Counted from the stretch's first letter, positions 51,199-60,051 are shown. The stretch is DNA of 64,000 bases from Microcaldota archaeon (GCA_021802765.1 JAJZRI010000001.1:186001-250000), one strand, 5' to 3'. Numbers and translations: made by a program. The notes: a model not told the origin generated them from the letters alone.

Positions 51199-51288
51199 TA
51201 ATGGTGCCAAATTTACGCCTTGCCTTTGTCCTGAAAGCCAATGGCAAGGCTTTTAATAATAAATATGGTATAGTAATCAGGGATATCC

Positions 51289-51429
51289 ATGGAAGCATAT
51301 TGTGTTAAGTGCAAAGCAAAGAGAGAGATGAAGGACGCAAAGCAGGTAACAATGAAGAATGGAAAGAAGGCAATGGCAGGAGTCTGCCCTGTCTGCGGAA
51401 CCAAGATGTTCAAAATAGGAGGCGCCTAA
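51289..51429 (+). CDS. DUF5679 small zinc-ribbon protein
   Basis: A 46-residue protein with two Cys pairs, CVKC near the N-terminus and CPVCGTKM near the C-terminus, separated by basic helical residues (REMKDAKQVTMKNGKKAMAG). This matches the short archaeal DUF5679 family, thought to be a zinc-ribbon nucleic-acid binder. TATA-like TTTTAATAATAAATATGG (51251-51268) lies upstream. It is easily missed because of its size. Confidence 0.85.
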   Translation: MEAYCVKCKAKREMKDAKQVTMKNGKKAMAGVCPVCGTKMFKIGGA

Positions 51430-51479
51430 ACTCTCGGCTTACAGGTTTTGTTTGGGCCGTTTCTTTATCGGCCTTTGTT

Positions 51480-51983
51480 CTATTTCTGTATTTTTACTAC
51501 TTCTACTGTGAAAATTAGGGTCTGTCCTGCAAGAGGCGAATTGAAGTCCACAGTTGCGTTGGTCTTGTTTACCTCAGTAACGATACCTTGCATCTGCTGG
51601 CCTTTGGCATTGTACGAAACGTGCATCCCCACAGTAGGGGTAAGATTGCCGAATTGAGATATTGGGACGGTTACTATTAAGGTAGGGTTAACTGCCCCGT
51701 AGGCCTGCGCCGCAGGTATCGTTATAGTCTTGTTCTGATTAAGCTTCATTCCGATTACGCCTTGGTCGAATCCTGCTATCATCTGCCCCGCGCCTACTGT
51801 GAAGTTAAGCGGTTCCTTTCCTACATTAGTGTCGAACACAGTACCGTTAACCAGCTTTCCAGTATAATAAACACTTATATTATCCCCTTTTGCCACTACG
51901 GGCGGATTGTTTGCTTCCAAATAAATCACGATTATCAAAATTGCTACAGCAAGTGCTGCGGCTATTATGTAGCTTTGCTTCAA
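51480..51983 (-). CDS. FKBP-type peptidyl-prolyl isomerase, membrane-anchored
   Basis: A 167-residue SlyD-like FKBP with an N-terminal membrane anchor (SYIIAAALAVAILIIVIYL) and an external isomerase domain: GDNISVYYTGKLVNGTVFDTN, FTVGAGQMIAGFDQGVIGMK, then an insert-in-flap region (PISQFGNLTPTVGMHV) and the closing NATVDFNSPLAGQTLIF. Such anchored FKBPs assist folding of exported proteins, which fits the many surface proteins of the window. Confidence 0.93.
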   Translation of the reverse strand: MKQSYIIAAALAVAILIIVIYLEANNPPVVAKGDNISVYYTGKLVNGTVFDTNVGKEPLNFTVGAGQMIAGFDQGVIGMKLNQNKTITIPAAQAYGAVNPTLIVTVPISQFGNLTPTVGMHVSYNAKGQQMQGIVTEVNKTNATVDFNSPLAGQTLIFTVEVVKIQK

Positions 51984-52081
51984 GAAATCCCCGAATGCTC
52001 TTCTCTACTCGTATAATTAATTTAAACGTTTCTATTTAACAGCCTTATTAAAATCTGTAGCAGCATAATGCATTGATAGAC

Positions 52082-52777
52082 ATGTGCAGAATGTTTGCGT
52101 ACGTTGGAGACTCAAACAAGGAGCTTATGCAACTTTACTCTGCACTGAAGAAAGCCGCTGAGCACGATCCAATTGCCGAAAGGCTTGGGGTTGGGTTCAA
52201 AAGCCATGGGGATGGGTGGGGATACGTGATTGCAGGGGATGATGGATCCTTGTACCATTACAGAACGGCTAAAGCGATATATGAAGATTTGCACGAAGTG
52301 CCAAAGATTAACGGCAATTTTAGCGCAATATTTCATGTTAGGAAGGCAAGTGACAATACAACGATAAGACCTTCGTTTTCACATCCGTTACTTGAAGACA
52401 ATGAACGGGAGCTAATATTCTTCGCACACAACGGATCCATAAAGAAAGAGCCCTTGGCAAAGGAACTTGGATTTGATGGGGTGGCCATAGATAGCGAGCT
52501 TGCTGCAAAGCTGTTTGCAAGGGATGGGATTAGATGTATGCGTTTGCTTGAGAAGAACACAAAGTCGGCGCTGAATCTGCTTATAATGAGCATAGACAGA
52601 AAGACAGGTAAAGTAAAAATCAGCTACAAGAATTATTACGTCAAGAAGGACAGATCTGAGTTCTATGACCTTTACTACAAGAAGCTTGATAACGGCAGGG
52701 CAGTATATTCATCTACGCTAGACCTGCTTGGACTGAACGGAAATAAGGTTGCTGGGGATGGACTTGGTCGCTTGTAA
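52082..52777 (+). CDS. class II glutamine amidotransferase
   Basis: A 231-residue Ntn-type amidotransferase of the YafJ/EgtC-like group. Cys2 after the initiator Met is the expected nucleophile (MCRMFAYVG). HGDGWGYVIAG, FHVRKASDNTT, FSHPL and FAHNGSI are the substrate-binding blocks. The frame opens at TTG 52073, but ATG 52082 places the Cys correctly. No synthase partner domain is fused and none is adjacent, so the acceptor reaction is unknown. Confidence 0.88.
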   Translation: MCRMFAYVGDSNKELMQLYSALKKAAEHDPIAERLGVGFKSHGDGWGYVIAGDDGSLYHYRTAKAIYEDLHEVPKINGNFSAIFHVRKASDNTTIRPSFSHPLLEDNERELIFFAHNGSIKKEPLAKELGFDGVAIDSELAAKLFARDGIRCMRLLEKNTKSALNLLIMSIDRKTGKVKISYKNYYVKKDRSEFYDLYYKKLDNGRAVYSSTLDLLGLNGNKVAGDGLGRL

Positions 52778-52899
52778 TTCATTGCGCAATAGCACTGAGT
52801 GCATGGTTGCATCGTGGTCGGGATATAGCAAGTTTAAGCATTCGCAGAAGGTTTTCCCACATTTGTTAAATATGTTGAATAAATATGATATGTGAAAAC

Positions 52900-53424
52900 A
52901 TGAAAAAGAGTGAAATTATTGTATTTACCATCGGCCACTCAACACGCCTGACCAGAGACTTTCTAGGAGTGCTTGATGCATATGGAATAGAGGAGGTCAT
53001 AGATGTACGCACCATACCCAGATCAAGAAAAAATCCCCAATTCAATGAGAAAAGGCTCTCTGCAACCCTTAGAAGGCACAAAGTAAGGTATAAACATATG
53101 GGCGGGCTTGGAGGGCTTAGGCACGCGCTAAAGGACTCAGTCAATACCTACTGGCATAATGCCTCATTTAGGGGTTTTGCAGATTATATGCAGACTGATG
53201 AATTCAAGGACAATATTGATTCATTGATAAAGATAGCAAAGAAAAGGCAGGTGACTTTAATGTGCGCAGAGGCTGTGCCGTGGAGATGCCATAGGTCATT
53301 AATAGCAGATGCCCTTGCAGTTAGGGGAATTAAAGTAATTCACATATTTAGCGCCACAAATTCAAGACGACATGAGATTACAAGGAGTGCGAAGGTAAGA
53401 AAGGGAAATATAGTATATAAATGA
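52900..53424 (+). CDS. DUF488 family protein
   Basis: A 174-residue DUF488 protein: TIGHSTR near the start, VIDVRTIPRSRKNPQFN, YKHMGGLGGLR, and LMCAEAVPWRCHRSLIADAL, with the Cys pair typical of the family. The biochemical role is not known; the conserved residues suggest nucleic-acid or metal binding. ATG 52900 is chosen (52885 in frame). TATA-like GTTAAATATG lies about 35 bases upstream. Confidence 0.88.
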   Translation: MKKSEIIVFTIGHSTRLTRDFLGVLDAYGIEEVIDVRTIPRSRKNPQFNEKRLSATLRRHKVRYKHMGGLGGLRHALKDSVNTYWHNASFRGFADYMQTDEFKDNIDSLIKIAKKRQVTLMCAEAVPWRCHRSLIADALAVRGIKVIHIFSATNSRRHEITRSAKVRKGNIVYK

Positions 53425-53451
53425 TCGTTTAGCAGTAGTATTAGTGAATTG

Positions 53452-53868
53452 ATGGATAATGTAGCTGGAACAAGCAGGATGGCACGGATATACATAGCGA
53501 CAGGGTTTCTTTACTTCATCATAGGCACGATTCTTCTGGCACTCAATCTCTCTAATCTTATTGCCATAAATAGGGATCCGATATTCATACTGCTGCTATA
53601 CGGTTTTGTTGCCCAGTTGATTTTCGGTGTTTCTTATATTTTTGTGCCTGGCGTCTCTAGGCACAGTGGAACAGATTACAGAATCATAATAGCAGAGTAC
53701 ATTCTTCTAAATATTGGTATAATAGCATTTGAGATAGTTGCACTTAGTGGCCAAAAGGACGTTGCAGTGCTCATCACAGGACTGATTGTATTAATTGTGG
53801 CAGTTCTGCTGCATGCGACCAACATATGGCGCACGATAATTGGTAGGGAGAATAAAGGCACTGTCTGA
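53452..53868 (+). CDS. four-segment membrane protein
   Basis: A 138-residue protein with four membrane segments (about 15-37, 45-65, 78-97, 103-124) and short loops. The phrase GFVAQLIFGVSYIFVPGVSRH recalls proteins of the haem-copper oxidase subunit I-like or NnrS-like type, but haem His ligands are not evident. Not assigned. ATG 53452 follows a TTG that also opens the frame. Confidence 0.55.
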   Translation: MDNVAGTSRMARIYIATGFLYFIIGTILLALNLSNLIAINRDPIFILLLYGFVAQLIFGVSYIFVPGVSRHSGTDYRIIIAEYILLNIGIIAFEIVALSGQKDVAVLITGLIVLIVAVLLHATNIWRTIIGRENKGTV

Positions 53869-53881
53869 TTCAAAGTATTAA

Positions 53882-53983
53882 ATGCCATTGAGAGTGTCCT
53901 TGCAGGATCTGGTGGGTTATGCGAATCAGATTACAAGATGGCCATCACGTAAGAAGGATTCAAAAAGTCTACACGTTAAATAG
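53882..53983 (+). CDS. possible 33-residue ORF
   Basis: ATG 53882 to TAG 53983, a basic peptide (MPLRVSLQDL at the start, many Lys/Ser at the end) filling the gap between the membrane protein and the transporter on the same strand. Composition looks protein-like, but there is no second line of evidence. Confidence 0.25.
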   Translation: MPLRVSLQDLVGYANQITRWPSRKKDSKSLHVK

Positions 53984-53988
53984 CATAT

Positions 53989-55233
53989 ATGTTCTTGCCC
54001 TTATCAGTCATAGTATTGGCAATGTCTTTTGTGCTGGTAGCTGTAAGGCAGGTAGGCAGAGTCAGATTGCAGATATGGCAGATAATCCTTGGTGGAGCAG
54101 TAGTTGTGATACTGACAGGGCAGATATCTGTAACTGCAGCAATATCCTACATAGACCCCACCATCATAGTCTTCCTAATCGGAATCTTTATTCTTGGCGA
54201 AGCACTTACAAGGAGCGGATACATACAATATCTTGCTTACAGGATTTTTAGGCATTTTAGATCTGTGGATAGCCTAGTACTTGCAATCCTTTTCTCGATG
54301 GGATTGGCATCCATGTTCATGCTTAACGATACTATGGCAATCATAGGCACGCCAATAATCATGCTCTTTGCGATTAAAGAAGGCATAAACCCAAAGCTCA
54401 TGCTGTTGTGCCTTGCATTTGCGATAACAATAGGCAGCGTTGCAAGCCCCATAGGCAATCCTCAGAATTTGCTTATAGCTTCAAGCGGTTTTGTTAAGTC
54501 ACCGTTTGCAACTTTTTTCTCTAGCCTTTTGATACCGACACTGATAAATCTTTTCGTGACTTATTTAGTCCTTAGGCTATTTTTCAGAAGCGAGTTCCAC
54601 AATAAACAGCTTATCCATAGCCACGTAAGGATAAAGGATAAGGAACTAGCCAGACTTTGCAACTTATCTCTTGCCTTGCTTGGCATTTTAATTCTTTTTT
54701 ATGTCGTAATTGAGATTTTTGGTTTTATGCATGGCCTTAGTTTTGCATACATTGCAGTTATTTCGGCTTTGCCCATAGTGCTTTTCAGCAAGCAGAGATT
54801 TTCCATAGTCAAGCAGATAGATTGGTCGACAATAGTGTTTTTCATGGCCCTTTTCGTTCTTGTGGGCAGCGTATGGCAGTCGGACTTTTTCCAATATGCT
54901 ACAAATAGCCTGCATCTTGACTTAGGTTATGTTCCGACAGTACTGCTTTCCAGTGTTATAGGCAGTCAGTTTATTTCAAACGTGCCAATGGTGCTACTCT
55001 ATCTAAAACTTTTGGCATATGTGCACATCACAACAACAACTGCAATGGCACTTGCCGCAGGAAGTACAATTGCTGGTAATCTATTCATTCTGGGAGCCGC
55101 AAGCAATGTGATAATAGTACAAATGGCAGAGAAGAGATACAACAGTTCCCTGTCGTTTTTTGATTTCGCAAGGGTCGGCATTGTTGTTACAGCACTTAAT
55201 GTACTCATATACTGGATATTCCTGACGGTATAG
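53989..55233 (+). CDS. ArsB/NhaD-type anion or ion transporter
   Basis: A 414-residue membrane protein of the ion transporter superfamily (ArsB, NhaD, SLC13-like) with about eleven segments in two halves. The first re-entrant motif contains SMFMLNDTMAIIGTPI and AITIGSVASPIGNPQN; the second contains SNVPMVLLY and AAGSTIAGNLFILGAASN. The N-P/N-D signatures fit sodium-coupled anion carriers or arsenite pumps. No arsenate reductase is adjacent, but the ArsR-type gene is about 4 kb away. Start at ATG 53989. Confidence 0.85.
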   Translation: MFLPLSVIVLAMSFVLVAVRQVGRVRLQIWQIILGGAVVVILTGQISVTAAISYIDPTIIVFLIGIFILGEALTRSGYIQYLAYRIFRHFRSVDSLVLAILFSMGLASMFMLNDTMAIIGTPIIMLFAIKEGINPKLMLLCLAFAITIGSVASPIGNPQNLLIASSGFVKSPFATFFSSLLIPTLINLFVTYLVLRLFFRSEFHNKQLIHSHVRIKDKELARLCNLSLALLGILILFYVVIEIFGFMHGLSFAYIAVISALPIVLFSKQRFSIVKQIDWSTIVFFMALFVLVGSVWQSDFFQYATNSLHLDLGYVPTVLLSSVIGSQFISNVPMVLLYLKLLAYVHITTTTAMALAAGSTIAGNLFILGAASNVIIVQMAEKRYNSSLSFFDFARVGIVVTALNVLIYWIFLTV

Positions 55234-55337
55234 ATTTAATTTTATAGAGATTTAACTTCTGATTGTTTAATGCATCGTAATTAAATAGCAACATTAGGTG
55301 CATTGTCATTTTTATTGGTATTTGACTTACGCCATGC

Positions 55338-57722
55338 TCAGATGCGCTTGAGCACAGCAAGCTTGACTGCATCGTTTACGAATAATGAAATCAGTGATAT
55401 CAAAAATACTGCTGCTATTGGCGCGATGCCTATTTCAGGCATAAGTATCCCTAAATATGCCATTGCAGTCCCTACTATTATTCCTGCTGAAGATGCTATA
55501 ACAAGGAATGCGCTTGGTGCTGACTTCCAGAACGCTCGCTTCTCTCTTAGGTTTATTACGGTGAACTTGTCTGTAACGTTCAGGAGCAGAAATACCATTG
55601 TTGGGAACTGTAGGCGGCTAAGACCCAACAGGCCGAACCCGATAGGTATAAGTGCAAGTGCTTCGACAAGTAGGAACGCACCAACCGAGCCAGATAATAT
55701 AAGGAGATTGCGCACATTCCACACGTCTGGCTTGATCGAATATCCGGCATTATCTGTAGATATGGATATGTTTACCATGTCATTGGTAAATATCAAAAGT
55801 ATAAGAAGGAATGCAGTTATTGGTATAAAATGCAGTGACATGAAGGTTATGGCTATGAAACCAACTATCTGAAACACCTTGGAGACCTTGGCCATTGCGT
55901 AAGTTGACATCCTCTCAAATATCCTCCGGCTCTCCTTAACGGCATCCGCTATGACCCCCAGACCATCTCTGGTAAGCACCAAGGCGGCAGCGCTCTTGGC
56001 CACATCAGTGGCATTGGATACGGCTATACCAACCTCTGCCTGCTTTAGTGCGGGAGCGTCGTTAACACCATCTCCAGTCATTCCTACAATATACCCTTTT
56101 GCCTGCAGCGCCCTTACCAGCGAGTACTTGTCCTGCGGATACACGTTTGCAAATCCACCAGCAGAAATGGCATTGAGCTCAAGGAGGCTCTGGTCGCGAC
56201 CAACTCCAGAGGACATATCCACTATAAGCCCTGGTAGTCCGACTTCTTCAGCTATGTGCTTGGCAACGGCTGCATTGTCACCAGTCAGCATCTTTATTGA
56301 TATGCCGAGCTTTGACAATTCTAATACCAGATCCTTGGCATCCTGCCTAGGCTTGTCATAAAGGGCCACGAGCCCGTCAATGACCCAGCTATCGCCAGGT
56401 TTTTTTACTGCAACCATTATCGGCCGCATGCCCCGAGACGCCAGTTCATCTGCCTTTGAACTAATCTCAACCAAACTGGAACCGTTAAGACCGGCCGCTT
56501 TTAGAACAGATACGACTGCGCCCTTCATAACCTCGTATTTGAATTCGCCACCCATTACTGCGGCGGTGCACTTCGTTTCTGGACTAAAGGGCGTGAAGCT
56601 GGACTGAATTCCCGGATGGATGCCAAGGCGTTCGGCGTAATCCAAAATGGCATTGTCCATAGGATCGTTGTCCTCCCTCCGCGACGCCTCAGCGGCATGC
56701 TTGAGAACTGATGCCACATCAGCAAGCACTGGCACTACCTCGCCCACTGTTATTCGGTTTTCAGTCAGTGTGCCAGTCTTATCTGCACACAGTATGCTCA
56801 TTGTCGCAGTACTCTCTATTGCTTCCAATCTAGTTACAAGTATCGACTTTTGCGCAAGCCGCCCTGTGCCCAGTGCCATCGCCACGGTAAACGCTGCCTC
56901 TAAAGCTACAGGTACCGATGCTATGAATACCACGAGCAGAAAAGGCACCATGATTGCAAGCGACATATGCAGCAAAAAGAACCCATACAGGAACATAACG
57001 GCAATAACCACCAGGTCGCCTGCTACAAGATATTTCACTATGTGCATTATTGCAATTTCAAGATGCGATTTTGGCGATGCCTTCTGCACTAGTCGCGCAG
57101 TTTTTCCATAAACTGTCCCGTATCCTGTGCCGGTGACTATGCACGTTGCCTCTCCACGGCGCGCAATTGCGCCCTGATATACTGTGTCCCCTATGGATTT
57201 TTCTATTGGCAGCGACTCGCCGCTTATCACCGATTCGTCCGATTCGAATATTTCAGATTCGATTATCCTAGAATCCGCGGGTATTATGTCGCCTAGTTTG
57301 ATCCGGATAATGTCTCCAGGAACAAGCTCTCGGGCAGGCAGAGTGGTCCATACGCCATCCCTTAGAAGCCTTGCCTTTGAGGCCAACTGGTTCATCAGAG
57401 CCTGGACAGATACGTCGGCCTTGTACTCCTCCACGAAGCCGACTATGGAATTGAACACCAAAAGAGCCACGACTATGTAGAAGTCTTGCATATGGCCAAG
57501 CACATAGGAAAGGATAATTACAAGCCACAGTAATGCTTGCACCGGGCCATAGAACTTCCTTGCGAATTGATAATAGTAGTTGGGCTTCTTTGCTGTTATC
57601 TCATTGTATCCATATTTGGCAATTCTTAACCTAGCTTCAGCAGAACTTAGTCCGGTTTTGCCAGTGCCGGCATCTGAGACAGCTCCATCTGCGCCAATCG
57701 GATGAAAATCACTATCTGCCAT
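55338..57722 (-). CDS. P-type ATPase, plasma-membrane proton-pump type (P3A)
   Basis: A 794-residue P-type pump. The actuator motif is ISGESLPIEKS, phosphorylation site CADKTGTLTEN, nucleotide-binding MLTGDN, and hinge MTGDGVNDAPALKQAEVGIAVS. Segment M4 reads ASVPVALEAAFTVAMALG, where P3A proton pumps have V-A-L-P-A, so Glu replaces the Pro. Ten membrane segments are plausible. P3A pumps export protons, consistent with life at low pH, though the M4 change leaves the ion uncertain. ATG 57722 is used; an upstream frame to 57761 is unlike the family. Confidence 0.9.
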   Translation of the reverse strand: MADSDFHPIGADGAVSDAGTGKTGLSSAEARLRIAKYGYNEITAKKPNYYYQFARKFYGPVQALLWLVIILSYVLGHMQDFYIVVALLVFNSIVGFVEEYKADVSVQALMNQLASKARLLRDGVWTTLPARELVPGDIIRIKLGDIIPADSRIIESEIFESDESVISGESLPIEKSIGDTVYQGAIARRGEATCIVTGTGYGTVYGKTARLVQKASPKSHLEIAIMHIVKYLVAGDLVVIAVMFLYGFFLLHMSLAIMVPFLLVVFIASVPVALEAAFTVAMALGTGRLAQKSILVTRLEAIESTATMSILCADKTGTLTENRITVGEVVPVLADVASVLKHAAEASRREDNDPMDNAILDYAERLGIHPGIQSSFTPFSPETKCTAAVMGGEFKYEVMKGAVVSVLKAAGLNGSSLVEISSKADELASRGMRPIMVAVKKPGDSWVIDGLVALYDKPRQDAKDLVLELSKLGISIKMLTGDNAAVAKHIAEEVGLPGLIVDMSSGVGRDQSLLELNAISAGGFANVYPQDKYSLVRALQAKGYIVGMTGDGVNDAPALKQAEVGIAVSNATDVAKSAAALVLTRDGLGVIADAVKESRRIFERMSTYAMAKVSKVFQIVGFIAITFMSLHFIPITAFLLILLIFTNDMVNISISTDNAGYSIKPDVWNVRNLLILSGSVGAFLLVEALALIPIGFGLLGLSRLQFPTMVFLLLNVTDKFTVINLREKRAFWKSAPSAFLVIASSAGIIVGTAMAYLGILMPEIGIAPIAAVFLISLISLFVNDAVKLAVLKRI

Positions 57723-57830
57723 CAATAATAAACTGCAGACCAAGGTATAAAACAATTCCACAAACCAGATGGAACCAGAAGTCCGATACGTTTTTATGAT
57801 TTTTATGAGCCATATTCACTATTTAGGCAC

Positions 57831-57844
57831 TTCGTCGCGACGAA
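57831..57844. repeat. perfect 14-bp palindrome in the gap upstream of the P-type ATPase gene
   Basis: TTCGTCGCGACGAA lies about 110 bases upstream of the P-type ATPase start. With GCCACGTCGC nearby it may be an operator. The rest of the gap 57723-57929 shows only AT-rich, promoter-like DNA on the minus strand (TTTTTATGATTTTTATG region). Confidence 0.4.
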
Positions 57845-57929
57845 CGCCACGTCGCATCAAGTATTTTTCTTCCCAAGTGTACGTTTACTATAGAATCAGC
57901 TTAAACCCTGACGAGGTTAGGGGGATGCT

Positions 57930-58058
57930 CTAGGTATTCATAGCCAGTTTTGCCATGCGGTATCCAAGCGGCATGAAAGGGCAGCGGTGCCCGTGAAATT
58001 CCCATGCCCATTCTGGAAGTCCGCCATATCTGTTTATATCGTTTTTAATGAGTTCACC
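57930..58058 (-). pseudogene. FmdE-like gene fragment
   Basis: On the minus strand, 42 codons between two in-frame stops encode a segment with [20 protein letters not shown], the N-terminal signature (F-H-G-H-x-C-P-x-x-x-x-G-x-R) of the FmdE family (formylmethanofuran dehydrogenase subunit E-like, binds metal). There is no start codon upstream in frame, and a TAG follows at NT, where relatives continue for over 100 residues. It lies directly behind the TDT transporter gene and shares its decay. I read it as the remnant of a longer gene. Confidence 0.65.
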
Positions 58059-58072
58059 TTAAGCATATACAA

Positions 58073-59062
58073 TTATGATGCGCCTGCGACGGATCTGCCT
58101 TTTTTGGGATTAAGCATTTGTTTAAGAGAACCTAACAATACGATTATAAACACGGCAGTTAGGCACACGTATAAAAACAATGAAATCGTTTTGAATGGGC
58201 TGAAGAAATCAGACAAAGAGGCCGTGCCCAAAGTGAATGCTGCTGTGGGGAATACGTAACTCCACCAGCCTAGGTTAAATTGAAAACCGGACTTGAGATA
58301 TCTCCTAAAGAAAAGCAGGTTGACCCCTATGGCCCAAATTCCGAATCCCCACAAAGCCGCTCCACCTAAGGCCCCCAACGGGCTCAGGTTCATTTTAAGC
58401 AGGATTCCTGCGGAATTGGAGATTTTCATAAAGTCAACGATCAAAATCCCTATCGGGGCTAAAAGAATGTAATTCGTAGGCGCAAGTTCTACAGTGGGCA
58501 ACGTATGGCTGACTAACCGGAAAAAGAGCATGCCAAGGATTAACAGGAAAAGCATAGTACCAATGCCAAAGAAAAAGAGTGCGAATACCATAGTGACTGC
58601 GCTAACAGGGTACAGGAGCACCGCATTGGTGACAAGAATAGTGGCTACTGGCGTGATAAACCATCCGCCATGCATCTGGTCTAACTTAATCTTGATATTT
58701 GAAAAAAAGTGGTATGGCAGATAGATTGCAAGAGCAAGGATTAAGCCTGCGCCATAAACAAGCAAACCCAGATCTATGAAGCTAGGTATAATGTTCCAGC
58801 ATAAGATCGCCAAGATTACTGCAGAAATGGGTTGAAGGGCATAGAAGTTTCACAGCAATGTGTGCTTCAGCTCAGTTTTGACGATTCCAGGATGAAGAAC
58901 AAGCTTTACAAGTAATATCGCAGAAAATAACAAGAAGAAAAATACCAAAACCCAGGTTAAAGGAATTACCAGGAATGGAAGGAAGGTCTTTGATGCCAAT
59001 GCGAATCCTCCTGTTCCAAGGATTGAGCCAAAAGCCATTATAGAGAATTTACTGGTATCCAT
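58073..59062 (-). pseudogene. TDT/SLAC1-type transporter interrupted by an in-frame UGA
   Basis: Two open segments in the same frame, 58853-59062 (MDTSKFSIMAFGSILGTGGF, two membrane segments, ending ELKHTLL) and 58073-58849 (NFYALQPISAVILAIL onward, about eight segments), together make a complete tellurite-resistance/dicarboxylate transporter. They are separated by a single TGA at 58850-58852. No frameshift or gap is needed. Other genes here end in TGA, so the codon is a normal stop. Either a recent nonsense mutation, a sequencing error, or readthrough. It is led by the ArsR gene 23 bases upstream. Confidence 0.75.
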
Positions 59063-59084
59063 AATACAAACCTTATTGTATGGT

Positions 59085-59348
59085 TTAAACCCTTTTTCCA
59101 AACAGTCTAAGTACGTGCCTGTCACTTATCTTGTAAATCACCTTTTTTCCTTCCCTTCTGTTTGAGAGTATACCCGCATTTGCAAGGTACTTAAGCTGCA
59201 GTGAAACGGTGGGCTGCGCCCTGCTTACAAGCTTAGGCAGTTCGCATGCACATCTTTCCTGCTTGACCAATTTCGATACAATGTTGTACCTCGTCTTGTC
59301 CCCAAGCGCCTTGAAAAGCACGTAATTGTGCTGTTGTTTAGCGTTCAT
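59085..59348 (-). CDS. ArsR-family metal-responsive repressor
   Basis: An 87-residue winged-helix repressor: FKALGDKTRYNIVSKLV, then C33-x-C35 in RCACELPKL, the position of the ELCVC-type metal site, then the recognition helix (QPTVSLQLKYLANAGIL) and wing (NRREGKKVIYKIS). It probably binds arsenite, antimonite or a soft metal, or senses redox via the two Cys. It heads the TDT-FmdE transcript and faces a DsrE gene across a palindromic operator, so both sides are likely under its control. ATG 59348 is preferred. Confidence 0.9.
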   Translation of the reverse strand: MNAKQQHNYVLFKALGDKTRYNIVSKLVKQERCACELPKLVSRAQPTVSLQLKYLANAGILSNRREGKKVIYKISDRHVLRLFGKRV

Positions 59349-59350
59349 AA

Positions 59351-59374
59351 ATATATTTATAAGCATAAATATAT
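59351..59374. promoter_or_regulatory. palindromic operator between arsR and dsrE
   Basis: ATATATTTAT-AAGC-ATAAATATAT is a perfect 10-bp inverted repeat with a 4-base centre. It begins three bases upstream of the ArsR start codon and covers TATA-like sequences of both divergent genes, the expected place for ArsR-family binding. A leaderless ArsR transcript would be blocked by binding here. Confidence 0.7.
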
Positions 59375-59408
59375 ATAAATTTTGTGTCTATACCTATGCG
59401 GTGAACGT

Positions 59409-59762
59409 ATGAGTGGAAAAATAGCAATAATCATAGCTTCAGATTGGGATCAAAAGCTCAAAGTGACCTCGGGTCTTCATCTTGCTAAGCGCATATATGA
59501 TGCGAGACAGGAAAACGGCATAGATGCATTAGAGGTATTCCTTTATGCAGGTGGCTCAAAGCTACTGCAATCCTTGCCAGAAGGCTTCGTAAATATACTG
59601 GAAGAGCTAAAGCAGGGCAACATCCTTGTAAAGGTATGTACGACGGAGGCACGGGCGTGGAATCTTGAGGAAAGCGCAAAGAAATATGATATAGTCCTAG
59701 AATTTGCGAGAGACGCATTCTCAAGATACGCAAGGGATGGATTTACTGTTTTAACCTTTTGA
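59409..59762 (+). CDS. DsrE family protein
   Basis: A 117-residue DsrE/TusD-like protein, with IAIIIASDWDQKL, LEVFLYAGGSKLLQSLPEG and a loop LVKVCTTEARAWNLEE whose Cys may be the persulfide-carrying residue. Such proteins transfer sulfur. ATG 59409 is taken since the TTG-opened upstream codons overlap the operator region. It is divergent from ArsR and probably co-regulated. Confidence 0.8.
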   Translation: MSGKIAIIIASDWDQKLKVTSGLHLAKRIYDARQENGIDALEVFLYAGGSKLLQSLPEGFVNILEELKQGNILVKVCTTEARAWNLEESAKKYDIVLEFARDAFSRYARDGFTVLTF

Positions 59763-59779
59763 AACCATGAAGGCATGGC

Positions 59780-60019
59780 GTGGTTCCTAGGAGACCTGTT
59801 GGTGAAGTAGCCAGAAACCAACTTTCAGACCAATTGAAGAAGCTCTCAGCAATGGGCGGCACTGTTAAGAGTCTCGGAAAAATAGGACTTTTACCAAAAG
59901 AGGATCAGGTTATAGAACATTATGACAACGCTATCACTGACTTTGTAAATGGTAAGCCTGACGAAGAATCCGGTAGGCTGATTTTCAAGTGGTTAAAAAG
60001 ATGTAATGAGGCCATTTAA
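59780..60019 (+). CDS. small hypothetical protein beside the att site
   Basis: A 79-residue basic protein starting at GTG 59780, helical (QLSDQLKKLSAMGGTVKSLG; ESGRLIFKWLKRCNEAI). Not recognised. It follows DsrE by 17 bases on the same strand. Its stop is about 30 bases left of the tRNA-Asn fragment, so it belongs to the chromosomal side of the element boundary. Confidence 0.5.
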   Translation: MVPRRPVGEVARNQLSDQLKKLSAMGGTVKSLGKIGLLPKEDQVIEHYDNAITDFVNGKPDEESGRLIFKWLKRCNEAI

Positions 60020-60051
60020 TAGCGCCCATACGAATATAACCTGAAGCGCAT

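Noticed and set aside
57987-58259. A 90-codon plus-strand frame overlapping the transporter end
   Set aside because: It is antisense to the TDT transporter and to the FmdE fragment, which carry recognisable motifs.
58850-58852. UGA as selenocysteine or as a reassigned codon
   Set aside because: Many genes in the window end in TGA, the family is not a known selenoprotein, and no selenocysteine-insertion hairpin is visible nearby.
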